Under the pieces are notes generated by a model, which had not been told where the DNA came from, did not search any database, and was given only the letters and a program-made list of their open reading frames with translations. Shown piece by piece: positions 18,591 to 26,767 of a stretch of 45,664 bases of DNA. This DNA is from Tannerellaceae bacterium (GTDB taxonomy: Bacteria > Bacteroidota > Bacteroidia > Bacteroidales > Tannerellaceae), in NCBI GenBank assembly GCA_021203545.1, contig JAJQAZ010000031.1, forward strand, positions 1 to 45,664, in the 5' to 3' direction. Made by a program: the position numbers and the translations under genes. The number at the start of each line of letters is the position of its first letter. The first letter of the stretch is position 1.

Positions 18591-19325
18591 TATTTTCTAC
18601 AAAGAAAAACAAAAATGACGAGATTTTGAGAGATATAACCAAAAAAGGACTCCTGATCCAACTAATAAAGACTTCTATTAATAAAAAAATCATTCCCTAT
18701 TATAATTTATTAGATGTTTCAAAACACAATTTAGCATTTAACATTTGGCTGCACCAAATAGAATACGGATATTTGTATTGTGGTTTTTTCATAATAGTAT
18801 TAGATTTAAGGTTAACAAAGTTGGTTAGGGGATGTCGTGATGATAGCCCTTAATTTTTTTATATAAGTTCCTGTAATAATAAAAGATAAACTCTCCAAGC
18901 TATCTCAGCCTAGAGAGTTCCTATGAATCCAATGATAATAAATGAAAAGTTTATTCTTTAAACCACAATGTATACAAACTCATTAAAAAACTTACTTCTT
19001 CTTTCCTTAAAACTAACCCTGATAGTATTAATCGTTGTTATTATTTTACAAGTGTAAATTTAAAAACCAGAAATAAATTAAATCAAGTATTTTGAAAGTT
19101 TTTTTACCCCGGTCGAAGGCATAATGCAAAATAAACAATCCAATTATTTATATTTTCCGTAATTTTTTTCCAGAATCTTGCCACAAGTTTCAGTTTCAAC
19201 AATAGAATTCATCCTCTATATTATTTTACGAAACAATAACGTATTTATTTTTTGTTTTGCGGAGTCAACGTTTTCCCCTTTGTAATTGTTATAATTCAGT
19301 AATAATACTAAAAACAAAGTTCATC
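18591..19325. other. AT-rich intergenic region
   Basis: No convincing gene in 735 bases. There is one small hairpin (AACTCTC at 18889 with GAGAGTT at 18913) and otherwise AT-rich sequence with stop codons in all frames. A 75-codon plus-strand frame at 18626-18853 has no promoter box, atypical composition and no recognisable features, and I do not call it. Confidence 0.5.
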
Positions 19326-19577
19326 ATGCAGCAACAACAACCGAGAAAAAGAGGGCCTAAAAGTATCAACTATCAGAAAAGAGGTATTAAAATTAAAGAA
19401 GAAATCGATGCGCTTGTACAGGCTATTTTAACCGAAAAAAAGAATATGCCACAAAGCACAGGTACCAGAAAAATTAAATTCTCTGATCTTGATCTCGAAA
19501 ACGAAGATTTGAGTTCATTAATTGAAATGCAACACAAGTTAAGCCGTGTTATTCTGGAAAGAACCAAAAACAAATAA
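19326..19577 (+). CDS. Small basic protein of unknown function
   Basis: 83 residues from the ATG at 19326, preferred over an upstream in-frame ATG at 19257 because the upstream part is unlike a coding sequence. The N terminus is basic (QQQQPRKRGPKS), and the rest is helical with charged pairs, for example KIKEEIDALVQAILTEKK and DLSSLIEMQHKLSRVILERT. This composition suits a small DNA- or RNA-binding or ribosome-associated protein. It is the only plus-strand chromosomal protein gene here, 97 bases upstream of tRNA-Pro. No family recognised. Confidence 0.6.
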   Translation: MQQQQPRKRGPKSINYQKRGIKIKEEIDALVQAILTEKKNMPQSTGTRKIKFSDLDLENEDLSSLIEMQHKLSRVILERTKNK

Positions 19578-19630
19578 AACAATCAATAGTGCATCTATCA
19601 ACTGCCGCCTCAAAAAAACAGCAAAAAACT

Positions 19631-19659
19631 TTTGTAATAAAAAAATATTCGTACATTTG
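19631..19659 (+). promoter_or_regulatory. Promoter of tRNA-Pro
   Basis: TTTG at 19631-19634 and TACATTTG at 19652-19659 match the Bacteroidetes -33 and TAnnTTTG -7 elements, separated by 17 bases, ending 15 bases before the tRNA. Confidence 0.7.
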
Positions 19660-19674
19660 CAGCCGTAATAAAAA

Positions 19675-19747
19675 CGGGATGTAGCACAGTTGGTAGCGCG
19701 CCACGTTCGGGACGTGGAGGTCGGACGTTCGAGTCGTCTCATCCCGA
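19675..19747 (+). tRNA. tRNA-Pro (anticodon CGG)
   Basis: A complete 73-base tRNA. The acceptor arm CGGGATG pairs with CATCCCG, the D-arm contains AGCACAGTTGGTAGCGC, the anticodon stem CCACG/CGTGG encloses TTCGGGA with anticodon CGG reading codon CCG, and the T-arm has GTTCGAGTC. The CCA end is not encoded. The phage integrase starts about 120 bases downstream, so the 3' end of this tRNA is the likely attachment site. Confidence 0.95.
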
Positions 19748-19753
19748 CTACCT

Positions 19754-19790
19754 AAAGGGTAAAAGATTAAATAACAATCTTTTACCCTTT
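19754..19790 (+). terminator. Perfect 15-bp hairpin after tRNA-Pro
   Basis: AAAGGGTAAAAGATT pairs exactly with AATCTTTTACCCTTT across a 7-base loop. The T-run is only three bases, so it may be a tRNA terminator or processing signal. It lies at the phage junction and could also be part of the attachment region. Confidence 0.55.
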
Positions 19791-19868
19791 GTCGCTTAAA
19801 ATAGCCGGGAGAAATACGGGAGATGTTTAATTCTTTTTTGAGTGGGTTGTAAGACTTGTTCAAAAAAA

Positions 19869-21044
19869 ATGGATATACGTAAGAAAAATTCTGACTTTCA
19901 ATTTGTTGTTTCTTATATGATGCCCCGGTTGCATACCGGGAAAGAGTGGTATGTTAGCTTTAAGGCTTATGACCCTGTTCTGAAGGAGATGAGATTAAAG
20001 CGTATTAAGATTAATCATATTGAGAAAAAGAACGCCCGTAAGATGTATGCTGCTGATTTAATTTCACGGTTACATGAGAAGTTGCGCCGTGGGTGGAATC
20101 CCTGGATTGAGAAAGAAAATGCTAAGTATTATACTTCCTTTACGGAGGCTTGTAACGCATACAGAAATCAGATTGAACGGTTTTGTATGGATGGTTTATT
20201 CAGAAAGGATACGTTTGATAGCTATTGTTCGTATCTCAGGAATTTAAAATTGTATAATGACTCTTTACGGAACCCGATTGTTTATATCTACCAATTGGAT
20301 ATGTATTTTTTGAATGATTTCCTTGACTACATTTATATAGACCGGAAAAACTCTCCGCAAACACGTGATAATTATCTGGGGTGGCTTCGTTCGTTTGCGA
20401 AGTTTCTTAAATCAAAAGGGTATCAGAAAACAATTATTACGGATGGTATAGAGGCTTTTGGTAAAAGAGGTCAGAAGAAGCAACGTACTGTTATTGAAAC
20501 ACAGGATCTGGATCAGCTAAAATCATATCTTGAGTCTCATAATAAGCACTACCTTCTGGCTTGTTATATTCTTTTCTATTGTTTTGTTCGGCCAAAGGAA
20601 ATGTCTATGATACGACTGGGAGATATTTCACTTAAAAACAGGACTATATTTATATCCGGAGAAAATTCCAAGAACAGAAAAAATGCAGTTGTAACTCTGA
20701 ATAAAAAGGTTATTGAGTTAATGCTTGACCTCGAAATTTTTAATAATCCATCCAGTTATTATCTATTTAGTCAGAAATGTATGCCAGGAGAGGAAAGATT
20801 CTCTGAAAAACAATTCAGGGATTATTGGCATCATCATATCCGTAAAGCATTGAAGTTTCCTACCGAATATAAATTTTATTCATTGAAAGACACGGGAGTT
20901 ACCATGATGCTCCAGAGCGGTATGGCTTCTATCAATGTACGTGATCAGGCACGGCATAGTAGTATTCTGATGACAGATATTTATACTCCACATGATATAC
21001 AGGAAGCTAATCCCATGATTGAAAAGTTTGATTCTATTTTCTGA
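19869..21044 (+). CDS. Tyrosine-family site-specific integrase
   Basis: 391 residues from the ATG at 19869; an in-frame GTG nine codons earlier is less likely. The N-terminal half has a SAM-like core-binding domain (about residues 88-185, including NYLGWLRSFAKFLKSKGY). In the catalytic domain the first Arg is in FVRPKEMSMIRL (about 238), the late His is in ARHSSILMTD (about 364) and the nucleophilic Tyr is in DIYTPHD (about 374). The second box reads YSLKDTG where most integrases have HLRHT, so Lys replaces the second Arg and Ser the His. The gene is next to tRNA-Pro, in the same direction, and its end overlaps the opposing spanin-like gene by 11 bases. Confidence 0.92.
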   Translation: MDIRKKNSDFQFVVSYMMPRLHTGKEWYVSFKAYDPVLKEMRLKRIKINHIEKKNARKMYAADLISRLHEKLRRGWNPWIEKENAKYYTSFTEACNAYRNQIERFCMDGLFRKDTFDSYCSYLRNLKLYNDSLRNPIVYIYQLDMYFLNDFLDYIYIDRKNSPQTRDNYLGWLRSFAKFLKSKGYQKTIITDGIEAFGKRGQKKQRTVIETQDLDQLKSYLESHNKHYLLACYILFYCFVRPKEMSMIRLGDISLKNRTIFISGENSKNRKNAVVTLNKKVIELMLDLEIFNNPSSYYLFSQKCMPGEERFSEKQFRDYWHHHIRKALKFPTEYKFYSLKDTGVTMMLQSGMASINVRDQARHSSILMTDIYTPHDIQEANPMIEKFDSIF

Positions 21045-21510
21045 TTATTTTTAGTAGGATACCAATGATAAGAATGGATAAGATTACCCCTACCCCATGC
21101 CAAAACCACACCGGAAGGAAGCGTTTGTCTTTTTGTTCCCGGATGGTGGTTTGTTCCTGATTGTGATAATTCATGTTCAGGTTATTCCGGACTGTTGTGG
21201 TATCTGACTGGGTTTCTGTTGTGTTTTGCTGATAGGCTAAGGTTTCATTGGTGCGAATTTCTTCTGTGCGTTCTTTGTGTTGGGTACCGGTGCTGTCGGG
21301 TTGGGACCAGTAAGTCACTGTTTTTATTGTTTCTTTTTCCAGGGTTATAAAAATACTGTCGGAAGATATCCGGTTATTGATGTTTTCGATAATCAGGCTG
21401 TCTGTAAGTGTCCAATCGATACGTTTGTCTTCCTTTATACTCTTTTTGCTTGTGCCACAAGATAAAAGGAGAAAAGAAAAAGGGATAAGTGATAAAGCTA
21501 TTTTTTTCAT
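21034..21510 (-). CDS. Candidate unimolecular spanin (lipoprotein with C-terminal membrane anchor)
   Basis: 158 residues. The N terminus is a lipoprotein signal with lipobox LLLSCG (Cys about residue 18); the middle (about 20-130) is polar and rich in Thr, Gln and Asn with no hydrophobic stretch. The C terminus has one strong membrane helix (about 136-156, FWHGVGVILSILIIGILL) followed by IIRK. An outer-membrane lipid anchor plus an inner-membrane tail is the layout of one-piece spanins such as T1 gp11, which fuse the two membranes at the end of lysis. It is the last minus-strand gene of the prophage, about 11.3 kb from the holin and endolysin. It could instead be another lipoprotein; no sequence match is claimed. 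Confidence 0.5.
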   Translation of the reverse strand: MKKIALSLIPFSFLLLSCGTSKKSIKEDKRIDWTLTDSLIIENINNRISSDSIFITLEKETIKTVTYWSQPDSTGTQHKERTEEIRTNETLAYQQNTTETQSDTTTVRNNLNMNYHNQEQTTIREQKDKRFLPVWFWHGVGVILSILIIGILLKIIRK

Positions 21511-21648
21511 TTTTTTATTTGCAAGATATTTTACTTTCTATTTTTATAAAAGGACGAAGACCGGACGTATTCATAAGTTCTAAGATAATTTCAAAATTCA
21601 GCAAAATGCAGATTATTTAATAAGATGATTATATCAACATAATTTTAT

Positions 21649-21656
21649 TAAGTTTG
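21649..21656 (+). promoter_or_regulatory. Bacteroidetes-type -7 box for the small plus-strand phage gene
   Basis: TAAGTTTG matches TAnnTTTG, 24 bases upstream of the start at 21680. Confidence 0.45.
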
Positions 21657-21679
21657 CAACTTATTTAAAATCAAAAAAA

Positions 21680-21901
21680 ATGAATACTTACAATATTATA
21701 TTACAGGGACTTTTAAATAACACGTCAGTTGGGGATGTTGATATAACAAAACATAAACTTTTATTATGGGCTCAAGTAATAGACTCATCTATAACAGATG
21801 GAATGGCAGTTGGTTTAGCAATCTCTCAGTTAGTGTATGATGGTTATCTTAAAAAACTGAATCCAGGTCATAAACCTATCTTTTACGAAAGAATCAAATG
21901 A
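21680..21901 (+). CDS. Small plus-strand phage protein, possible winged-helix type
   Basis: 73 residues. It has its own promoter-like box and is followed by a clear terminator, and it runs against the surrounding late genes, which supports a real, separately expressed gene. The C-terminal half, VGLAISQLVYDGYLKKLNPG followed by PIFYERI, looks like the helix-turn-wing of small winged-helix regulators, but this is weak. Its position beside the integrase would suit a lysogeny regulator or an expressed cargo gene. No family recognised. Confidence 0.55.
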   Translation: MNTYNIILQGLLNNTSVGDVDITKHKLLLWAQVIDSSITDGMAVGLAISQLVYDGYLKKLNPGHKPIFYERIK

Positions 21902-21937
21902 TTTTTTAGTAGGTATACCTAATTTGTTATATTTTTC

Positions 21938-21975
21938 AGCAGGAACAAGCAATTTACGCTTATTCCTGCTTTTTT
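21938..21975 (+). terminator. Rho-independent terminator of the small plus-strand gene
   Basis: AGCAGGAA at 21938-21945 pairs with TTCCTGCT at 21963-21970 and is followed by a T-run. It sits between the two converging genes. Confidence 0.8.
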
Positions 21976-21977
21976 CA

Positions 21978-22375
21978 TTAATAAATATCGGATAGTTCAC
22001 GCAGGTTATTGTGTGCGTGTTCGGGGTCGAAAAGGGAGTGGCAGTTGTATAGGGCTGCACATATCTTTTCGCGGGTTTCGGAAGTGAGGCTTGAGAGTTC
22101 GCATAGTGCCCGGGTGATGTTTTTGTCGACATCTGCCAGGCAGGGGTCTTCATACAAAAGGTTTTTGTACTGGGGGGGGTGTTTTCGGCTATGTATATGA
22201 GGCGTATGGCCTGTGATAATGCTAACATAGCCGACGAATGGCTCTTTTCTAATAAGTGAGCCAGGTTATTTACTTCGTTTATTTGTCTTTCCATCGCACT
22301 ACCTTTTTCATGGGAAGAGATAGAATTATAATGTTTTTCAAGCGACAACATTACTGTCTTTGCATTTTCCATCAT
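21978..22375 (-). pseudogene. Small phage protein, frameshifted at a C8 run
   Basis: About 132 residues when joined. The first 68 (MMENAKTVMLSLEKHYNSIS to ENTPP) are helical and well coded. As written the frame then enters Pro/Thr-rich out-of-frame sequence. If the run of eight C (coding strand, 22172-22179) had nine or six, the frame would continue as QYKNLLYEDPCLADVDKNIT, then SETREKICAALYN, and stop at 21978, exactly at the edge of the opposing terminator and without overlapping the plus-strand gene. Function unknown. The tract could be an assembly error or a slipping contingency tract. Confidence 0.7.
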
Positions 22376-22651
22376 TTTATTAAGTTTTTAATGATTATTA
22401 ATGTCGCCGGCGAGTTTTTTGCATATAAGTTCAGGTCAAACGAAAAGCGTAGTGATGCATAATGTGCGACAAAGGTTCCGGCAGGTCTGTTTCAAAGAAG
22501 TAATGGTCCACGTATATCGACGACGGACGTTCAGTCATTATCATTGGAGGTTAAAGAGATGCCGGTCTTTGTCAGGATAATGCCAAACGTTTCCGTTTAA
22601 CGATACTATTTCACAAACATAACAGATTTACCGGAATAATTGTTTTTAAAA

Positions 22652-23582
22652 TCAGTGTTTTCGTCTTTTCATTTTTTCTATTTCCCTTTTTTCTTTTTCA
22701 ACCTGTTCCGCATTTTGCTCCAGGTATTCCAGCGCATCGCGCACGAACATGCTGCGTACTTCGTCGGGTTTGGAAAAGGATTGTTTACCGATAAAGATGG
22801 TTACTTCTGATTCCTGTTTCATGTAGTCTGTCTTTTTAACCTTATTACCGGACTCTTTTTTAAACAGATGCGGGAAGTCTTTTGCCAAATCGCGCTGGCA
22901 TCCTTCCCAAAAGCGGAGAATTAATTCAATTGACAATTGACAGTTGATAATTGACAATTTCTTCAATTCCTCCGGAGACATGCGGGAAGATTCGTCTTCC
23001 TGTTTCTCTTTTAAATAGAGGTGCGATAGAAACATGATCAGATGTTCCGGATTCTTGTTTTTCAGCCATACGGATATAGCGGCGTTGCAGGCATTGTAGT
23101 GTTGCCACTGCATATCAGAGAGCCGGGGACGTGCACTATAATAGGTTGTTTTTCCGATAGTGATTTCCGGAACCGGATTTTTTGTTAGTGGTGGGGCTTT
23201 TTCATCGAGCAGCCATTTAAAGGAGTCTTTAAAACACACTACCTCTTCATCGTTCATCCAGAATGTTGCGTCCAGAATGTTGCGCCATCCCCGGAAGCGG
23301 TAGATTTGTTTCCAGGATATATATCCGTCTTCGTACACCTGAACAATCTGCCGGCCTGTTTTCCTGACAAAGCGTTTTATAAAAGGAATCCCCCCCTAAT
23401 ATCCTGCGCCAACGTTCGGCATAGAGCAAGGGTTTCAGGTTACAGAAATGAAGAAATACGTTTGTCAGATAAGCATCCTCGCTGGTGTATTTTCCTTTTA
23501 ACCTGTCCAATATTCGCCATTGCTCTAATGTCAATGCGTTGTAGTTCTTTGGGGATGTCAGGTTTATTTTTTTTGTTTCCAT
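22652..23582 (-). pseudogene. Phage structural/assembly-type protein, frameshifted at a G7 run
   Basis: About 310 residues when joined, starting at the ATG at 23582 (METKKINLTSPKNYNALTLE). The first part ends at a run of seven G (23390-23396 on the minus strand); six or nine G would join it to GIPFIKRFVRKTGRQIVQVY, which continues into the intact second part. The C terminus is a Glu/Lys-rich helix likely to be a coiled coil (NAEQVEKEKREIEKMKRRKH). About 14 residues in the middle (LSIINCQLSIELI) are encoded by a repeat insertion at 22927-22959. It follows the portal and connector genes, so a head-completion or assembly role is plausible but unproven. Confidence 0.65.
22927..22959. repeat. Repeat insertion of the CAATTGACAATTGACAG type inside a gene
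   Basis: A run of TTGACAATT-type units (CAATTGACAATTGACAGTTG then ATAATTGACAATT) sits inside the coding region and is translated as LSIINCQLSIE without breaking the frame. This sequence is known to me as an intergenic dispersed repeat in Bacteroidetes and cyanobacteria, so its place within a phage gene is unusual. Confidence 0.65.
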
Positions 23583-23598
23583 ACGTTTTACTTTTAAA

Positions 23599-24546
23599 TT
23601 AAACTCCATCATTATGTCCGGCACCGAGCCAGAAACAGCTTCCCTGGTCTAATCCTTTACGGCGTTCGATAGGGATGCCGGTATTGTTTCCCGGGAAATC
23701 GGGGTAGTTGGTTGTATCGCCTGCCATTGCTTTGGTTGCCATTTCGATGAATATGCCGGCTTGTTTTTCAAAGGTGTGTCTATTGTAACCGTGGGTGCCT
23801 TCCGGTGCATTTAGTTGCTTGTCGTTCATGGCGGTGTAATTGGCAAGGGCGGCTTGCAAATGGGGAAGTACTTTTTTATCGGCATCTGTTAGTTTTCTGT
23901 TCATTTTGCGGGTAATCAGACTGTCTATTGTTTTGTCTCCCATTTTTGAACGGATGTATAAATGTTCTGCCGACCGGAGATTGGGGAGCAGGCGGATAAA
24001 ATCACGCCGTCCGTTTTCAAGGTGGATATATTGTTCAAATTCCGTGGCTGTGAATATCAGTAGACCGGTTTGTCGCCAGAACCATTCCGATTCTTTCCAT
24101 AGTTCTTTGTCGTTCTCTGTGAAATGAATGGAATTTTTTTCAAGGAACAGGAGCAGATAATCTACAGCATCCCACGCGTCCTGAAGAGTGCTTTCTGTCA
24201 GCGCATCCGAACGTGCTTTACTGGCGGCAACTGTGTTTGAGTTTTCGGTTACGGTCAGATTCCCCTGCTCATTGATGGTAACGTTTAAGGATGGAATGGC
24301 TTTCCAGATACCAAACTGTATGGTTATCGTTTGTGAGAGTTCTAACAGTTCCCTATATTTCTTATCCTGTATGTTTATTCCTTCATCGTCATATAATTGA
24401 TGAAGTTTTTCATACAAAGGAATGCCCAGCACCGGAATAAGGTACCTTCTTTCTGCCGACCGGATGAAGGATTCGTATTTATTATAGGTTTTGAACGTGT
24501 TGTTCGGGAACAGCCGTTTTATTTCATCAATGTTTTTAACCAGCAT
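23599..24546 (-). CDS. DUF6712-like phage head-tail connector protein
   Basis: 315 residues, mostly helical. It starts MLVKNIDEIKRLFPNNTF and shows RYLIPVLGIPLYEKLHQLYD and a helical middle; the layout matches the DUF6712 family of Bacteroidetes phages, which I place by gene order and general appearance rather than a strong motif. It lies 11 bases downstream of the portal gene, the usual place for a connector or neck protein. The last residues (KGLDQGSCFWLGAGHNDGV) look like a surface tail. Confidence 0.55.
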   Translation of the reverse strand: MLVKNIDEIKRLFPNNTFKTYNKYESFIRSAERRYLIPVLGIPLYEKLHQLYDDEGINIQDKKYRELLELSQTITIQFGIWKAIPSLNVTINEQGNLTVTENSNTVAASKARSDALTESTLQDAWDAVDYLLLFLEKNSIHFTENDKELWKESEWFWRQTGLLIFTATEFEQYIHLENGRRDFIRLLPNLRSAEHLYIRSKMGDKTIDSLITRKMNRKLTDADKKVLPHLQAALANYTAMNDKQLNAPEGTHGYNRHTFEKQAGIFIEMATKAMAGDTTNYPDFPGNNTGIPIERRKGLDQGSCFWLGAGHNDGV

Positions 24547-24557
24547 CTTCTTTATTT

Positions 24558-26159
24558 TTAAACATTACTACTCATTTCTTCTACTCCCTGTTTGTTCTTA
24601 TCCAATGTAGTAAGCACGTGAACCGGAATATCAAAAAACAGGTTTTCGTCCCACCCATTGAATCTCTTTATCAGATATAAAGGTTCGAGCAGGAACACTT
24701 TTTGCGGGAACAGGTCGAGTTGTTGCAGAAGATTCAGTTCACGGGCTTCTGTACCGCTGGCCACTTTCTCTTTTCCGGGAATGGCTCCTACTGTCTGCGG
24801 ATGGATTCCCTGGGCATACAGCATCACGTTGGCAATCTCGGCAATGTCCTCTTTGACGGAAGTATCGGACGCTTTGGTGCGGTCGAGTTGTTCTATTTCT
24901 ACCCATTTTACTACTTTACCGTCTATTGTTTTGGTCATGGCAACCAATGCTTTGCCGTCGTTCGCCGGGTTTTTAAGCCATCCGGTCAGTTCGTCTACCA
25001 GGTTGTTGTAAACCTTTATCCTGTCTTCCTCTTTTATGGCTCCACAACGTTGGTATTCATACATTACATATTCTTCATTCAGGTGGATGATATAGGAAAA
25101 CATAATGCTGTTCTTTAGCTTTACGCTGCGTTGGTTCAGCATGGCGAGCATATAGATAAAGATTCCGGAAGAGAATAGTGTGTACCAGGAGGGTTTGGCA
25201 TAGTAGGGTTTTCCGGGGGTTGGCAGCCGGAGCGGAAGCACATAATCAGTTGTGCGGTTTCTGGTTTTTGTATTTTTCTGTGCTTTCGTCTTTTCACGAA
25301 GCTGCGAAAGGGCATCGTTTATATCCAGTGCTTCATATATTATTTGCCGGTTATAGTTTTCTGTGTCCTGACTCTCTATAGTATCTATTCCTGAACCGGC
25401 AAATTCCCGGCTATATACACAGTAGTTTATCCGTCCGTATTTATCCATTTCCCCTTTACGGGTACAGGTGGCTTCGAGGTGGCGGAGTTTTACTATTTTG
25501 GGTTCCCAGTCTTTATCATCACGCCCGATATTTAACTGGAGAAGTGGAAACCAGTTCCAGAAATATGCCTGGTCTGCTGCCTGTTCCATCAGCCAGTTGG
25601 CCAGATTATTATTTTCACAGAACTCATTCCACCGTTTATTCGTTTCTTTCCAGTTGGCGTATGCCTCTTTGAGTTCTTCCAACTCCTCTGTATCTACGGA
25701 TGAAGCCGGATTGTTTGTACCCGGTTGCATAGTGGCCCGTCCGGTGGTTTCGACTTCCCGGATACGTTGCCGTAGCCACAGACCGCCTAACTTGTATTCT
25801 ATCTGCACACGTTTCGGCTCGCCATTTACTGTACGGTAAAAGACAAAATAGGATTTGATGCCTTGCGAGAACAGGTTATTGATTATTTTTCGCTGTGTAG
25901 GGGCAATATAAGGCGACAGATAAGCGCGTTTTATAATTTCGGTAGGCAGGCGGTTATCGGCTCCCCACTGGATATACCGTTTGTTTTGGTTGGTTTTTCT
26001 ATTACTTATTACCGGTACAGCACCGCCGTCCGACTTAAATATATCCTGGCTTAGATTGGTTGGGAAATCAATAATCAGCGCACTTGCCATCTTCATTTCC
26101 TTTTTGGTTCCCATATTCATTTCCACCACACGGAAGGGCGGACGATAGTTTTCATTCAT
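24558..26159 (-). CDS. Phage portal protein
   Basis: 533 residues. The C-terminal part has the portal-like helical stem segment KVASGTEARELNLLQQLDLF and PQKVFLLEPLYLIKRFNGWD, and the middle contains KSYFVFYRTVNGEPKRVQIE and WNWFPLLQLNIGRDDKDWEP, typical of portal proteins in Bacteroidales phages. It should form the dodecameric ring through which DNA enters the head. The start is uncertain: several Met codons follow within 25 residues (MNMGTKKEMKMASALIID). It overlaps the upstream gene by 4 bases and precedes the connector gene. The terminase is about 16 kb away, a wider separation than usual. Confidence 0.75.
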   Translation of the reverse strand: MNENYRPPFRVVEMNMGTKKEMKMASALIIDFPTNLSQDIFKSDGGAVPVISNRKTNQNKRYIQWGADNRLPTEIIKRAYLSPYIAPTQRKIINNLFSQGIKSYFVFYRTVNGEPKRVQIEYKLGGLWLRQRIREVETTGRATMQPGTNNPASSVDTEELEELKEAYANWKETNKRWNEFCENNNLANWLMEQAADQAYFWNWFPLLQLNIGRDDKDWEPKIVKLRHLEATCTRKGEMDKYGRINYCVYSREFAGSGIDTIESQDTENYNRQIIYEALDINDALSQLREKTKAQKNTKTRNRTTDYVLPLRLPTPGKPYYAKPSWYTLFSSGIFIYMLAMLNQRSVKLKNSIMFSYIIHLNEEYVMYEYQRCGAIKEEDRIKVYNNLVDELTGWLKNPANDGKALVAMTKTIDGKVVKWVEIEQLDRTKASDTSVKEDIAEIANVMLYAQGIHPQTVGAIPGKEKVASGTEARELNLLQQLDLFPQKVFLLEPLYLIKRFNGWDENLFFDIPVHVLTTLDKNKQGVEEMSSNV

Positions 26160-26410
26160 ATCATTACCTCCCTTCCGTTGATTTCAATAAAAAACAGCCC
26201 TTTTACTTTCCGGATTTGTCCGTTAGGGAACATCAGGTTGTAGGTACCGCCGTGATAGGAGCTGGTACAAATCACATCTTTCAGTACCATCAGTTCACCA
26301 TTCTTTTTAAATACTTTGCCGGAGAAGGGTATTCCTTTCCCTTCTCCGTCTTTCGCTTCAATAATGGATGCGATTTCTCTCATTCGTATAGGAAGCATTC
26401 TACTACTCAT
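26156..26410 (-). CDS. Small phage protein upstream of the portal
   Basis: 84 residues (MSSRMLPIRMREIASIIEAK ... GLFFIEINGREVMI), basic with a central beta-rich part. It overlaps the portal start by 4 bases and the preceding gene's stop by 8, so the three are translated together. No family is recognised; the position suggests a head-assembly or regulatory helper. Confidence 0.6.
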   Translation of the reverse strand: MSSRMLPIRMREIASIIEAKDGEGKGIPFSGKVFKKNGELMVLKDVICTSSYHGGTYNLMFPNGQIRKVKGLFFIEINGREVMI

Positions 26411-26723
26411 CGTCTGTTTCAGTTTTTATGTTTAAGCAAAGGAAGGAGCGTTTCCGGCAGACAGGGATACCCTGCTGGTTTATTTCGTTGTGATGGATAA
26501 AGAAACCGTTTTCGTCTAATTGTTTTAGCAGACGTATCAACGGGTCAAATTTATCCGACGCGTATGCCGACATCATTCTCCGGAGAACATTCAATGTAAA
26601 GAACTCTTCTGCCTCTGACAGGTTTTCGCAATACCGGTAATCCCGTATGAATGCCTGTACACGCAGGTCGGTATTATCGGCTGCCGGATTGTCCGTTTCT
26701 TTATTTTTTATTTCACGTTTCAT
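26403..26723 (-). CDS. Small phage protein, helical, first of the portal operon
   Basis: 106 residues. The first 25 are charged and polar (MKREIKNKETDNPAADNTDL); the rest has amphipathic helices (LSEAEEFFTLNVLRRMMSAY and KFDPLIRLLKQLDENGFFIH). It may be a DNA-binding or packaging accessory protein, but nothing beyond composition shows this. It is followed by an overlapping gene and lies 45 bases downstream of the tail/baseplate-like gene. Confidence 0.55.
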   Translation of the reverse strand: MKREIKNKETDNPAADNTDLRVQAFIRDYRYCENLSEAEEFFTLNVLRRMMSAYASDKFDPLIRLLKQLDENGFFIHHNEINQQGIPVCRKRSFLCLNIKTETDDE

Positions 26724-26767
26724 ATTTCAAATTTCATGATTCCTATTTACAGAGGAAAGGACAAAAA

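Noticed and set aside
18626-18853. 75-codon plus-strand reading frame
   Set aside because: No promoter, no recognisable family, composition like the AT-rich intergenic DNA around it.
21830-21977. C-terminal part of the long minus-strand frame at 21830-22375
   Set aside because: It is out of frame after the C8 run and would run through the plus-strand gene and its terminator; the corrected gene ends at 21978.
22380-22651. Possible small minus-strand gene (MTERPSSIYVDHYFFETD)
   Set aside because: It ends after about 34 codons; a longer frame has no start and no support from neighbours.
23390-23396. Programmed ribosomal frameshift of tail-chaperone type
   Set aside because: The run lies early in the gene, lacks a slippery heptamer with a downstream structure, and similar breaks occur at other homopolymers including chromosomal genes.
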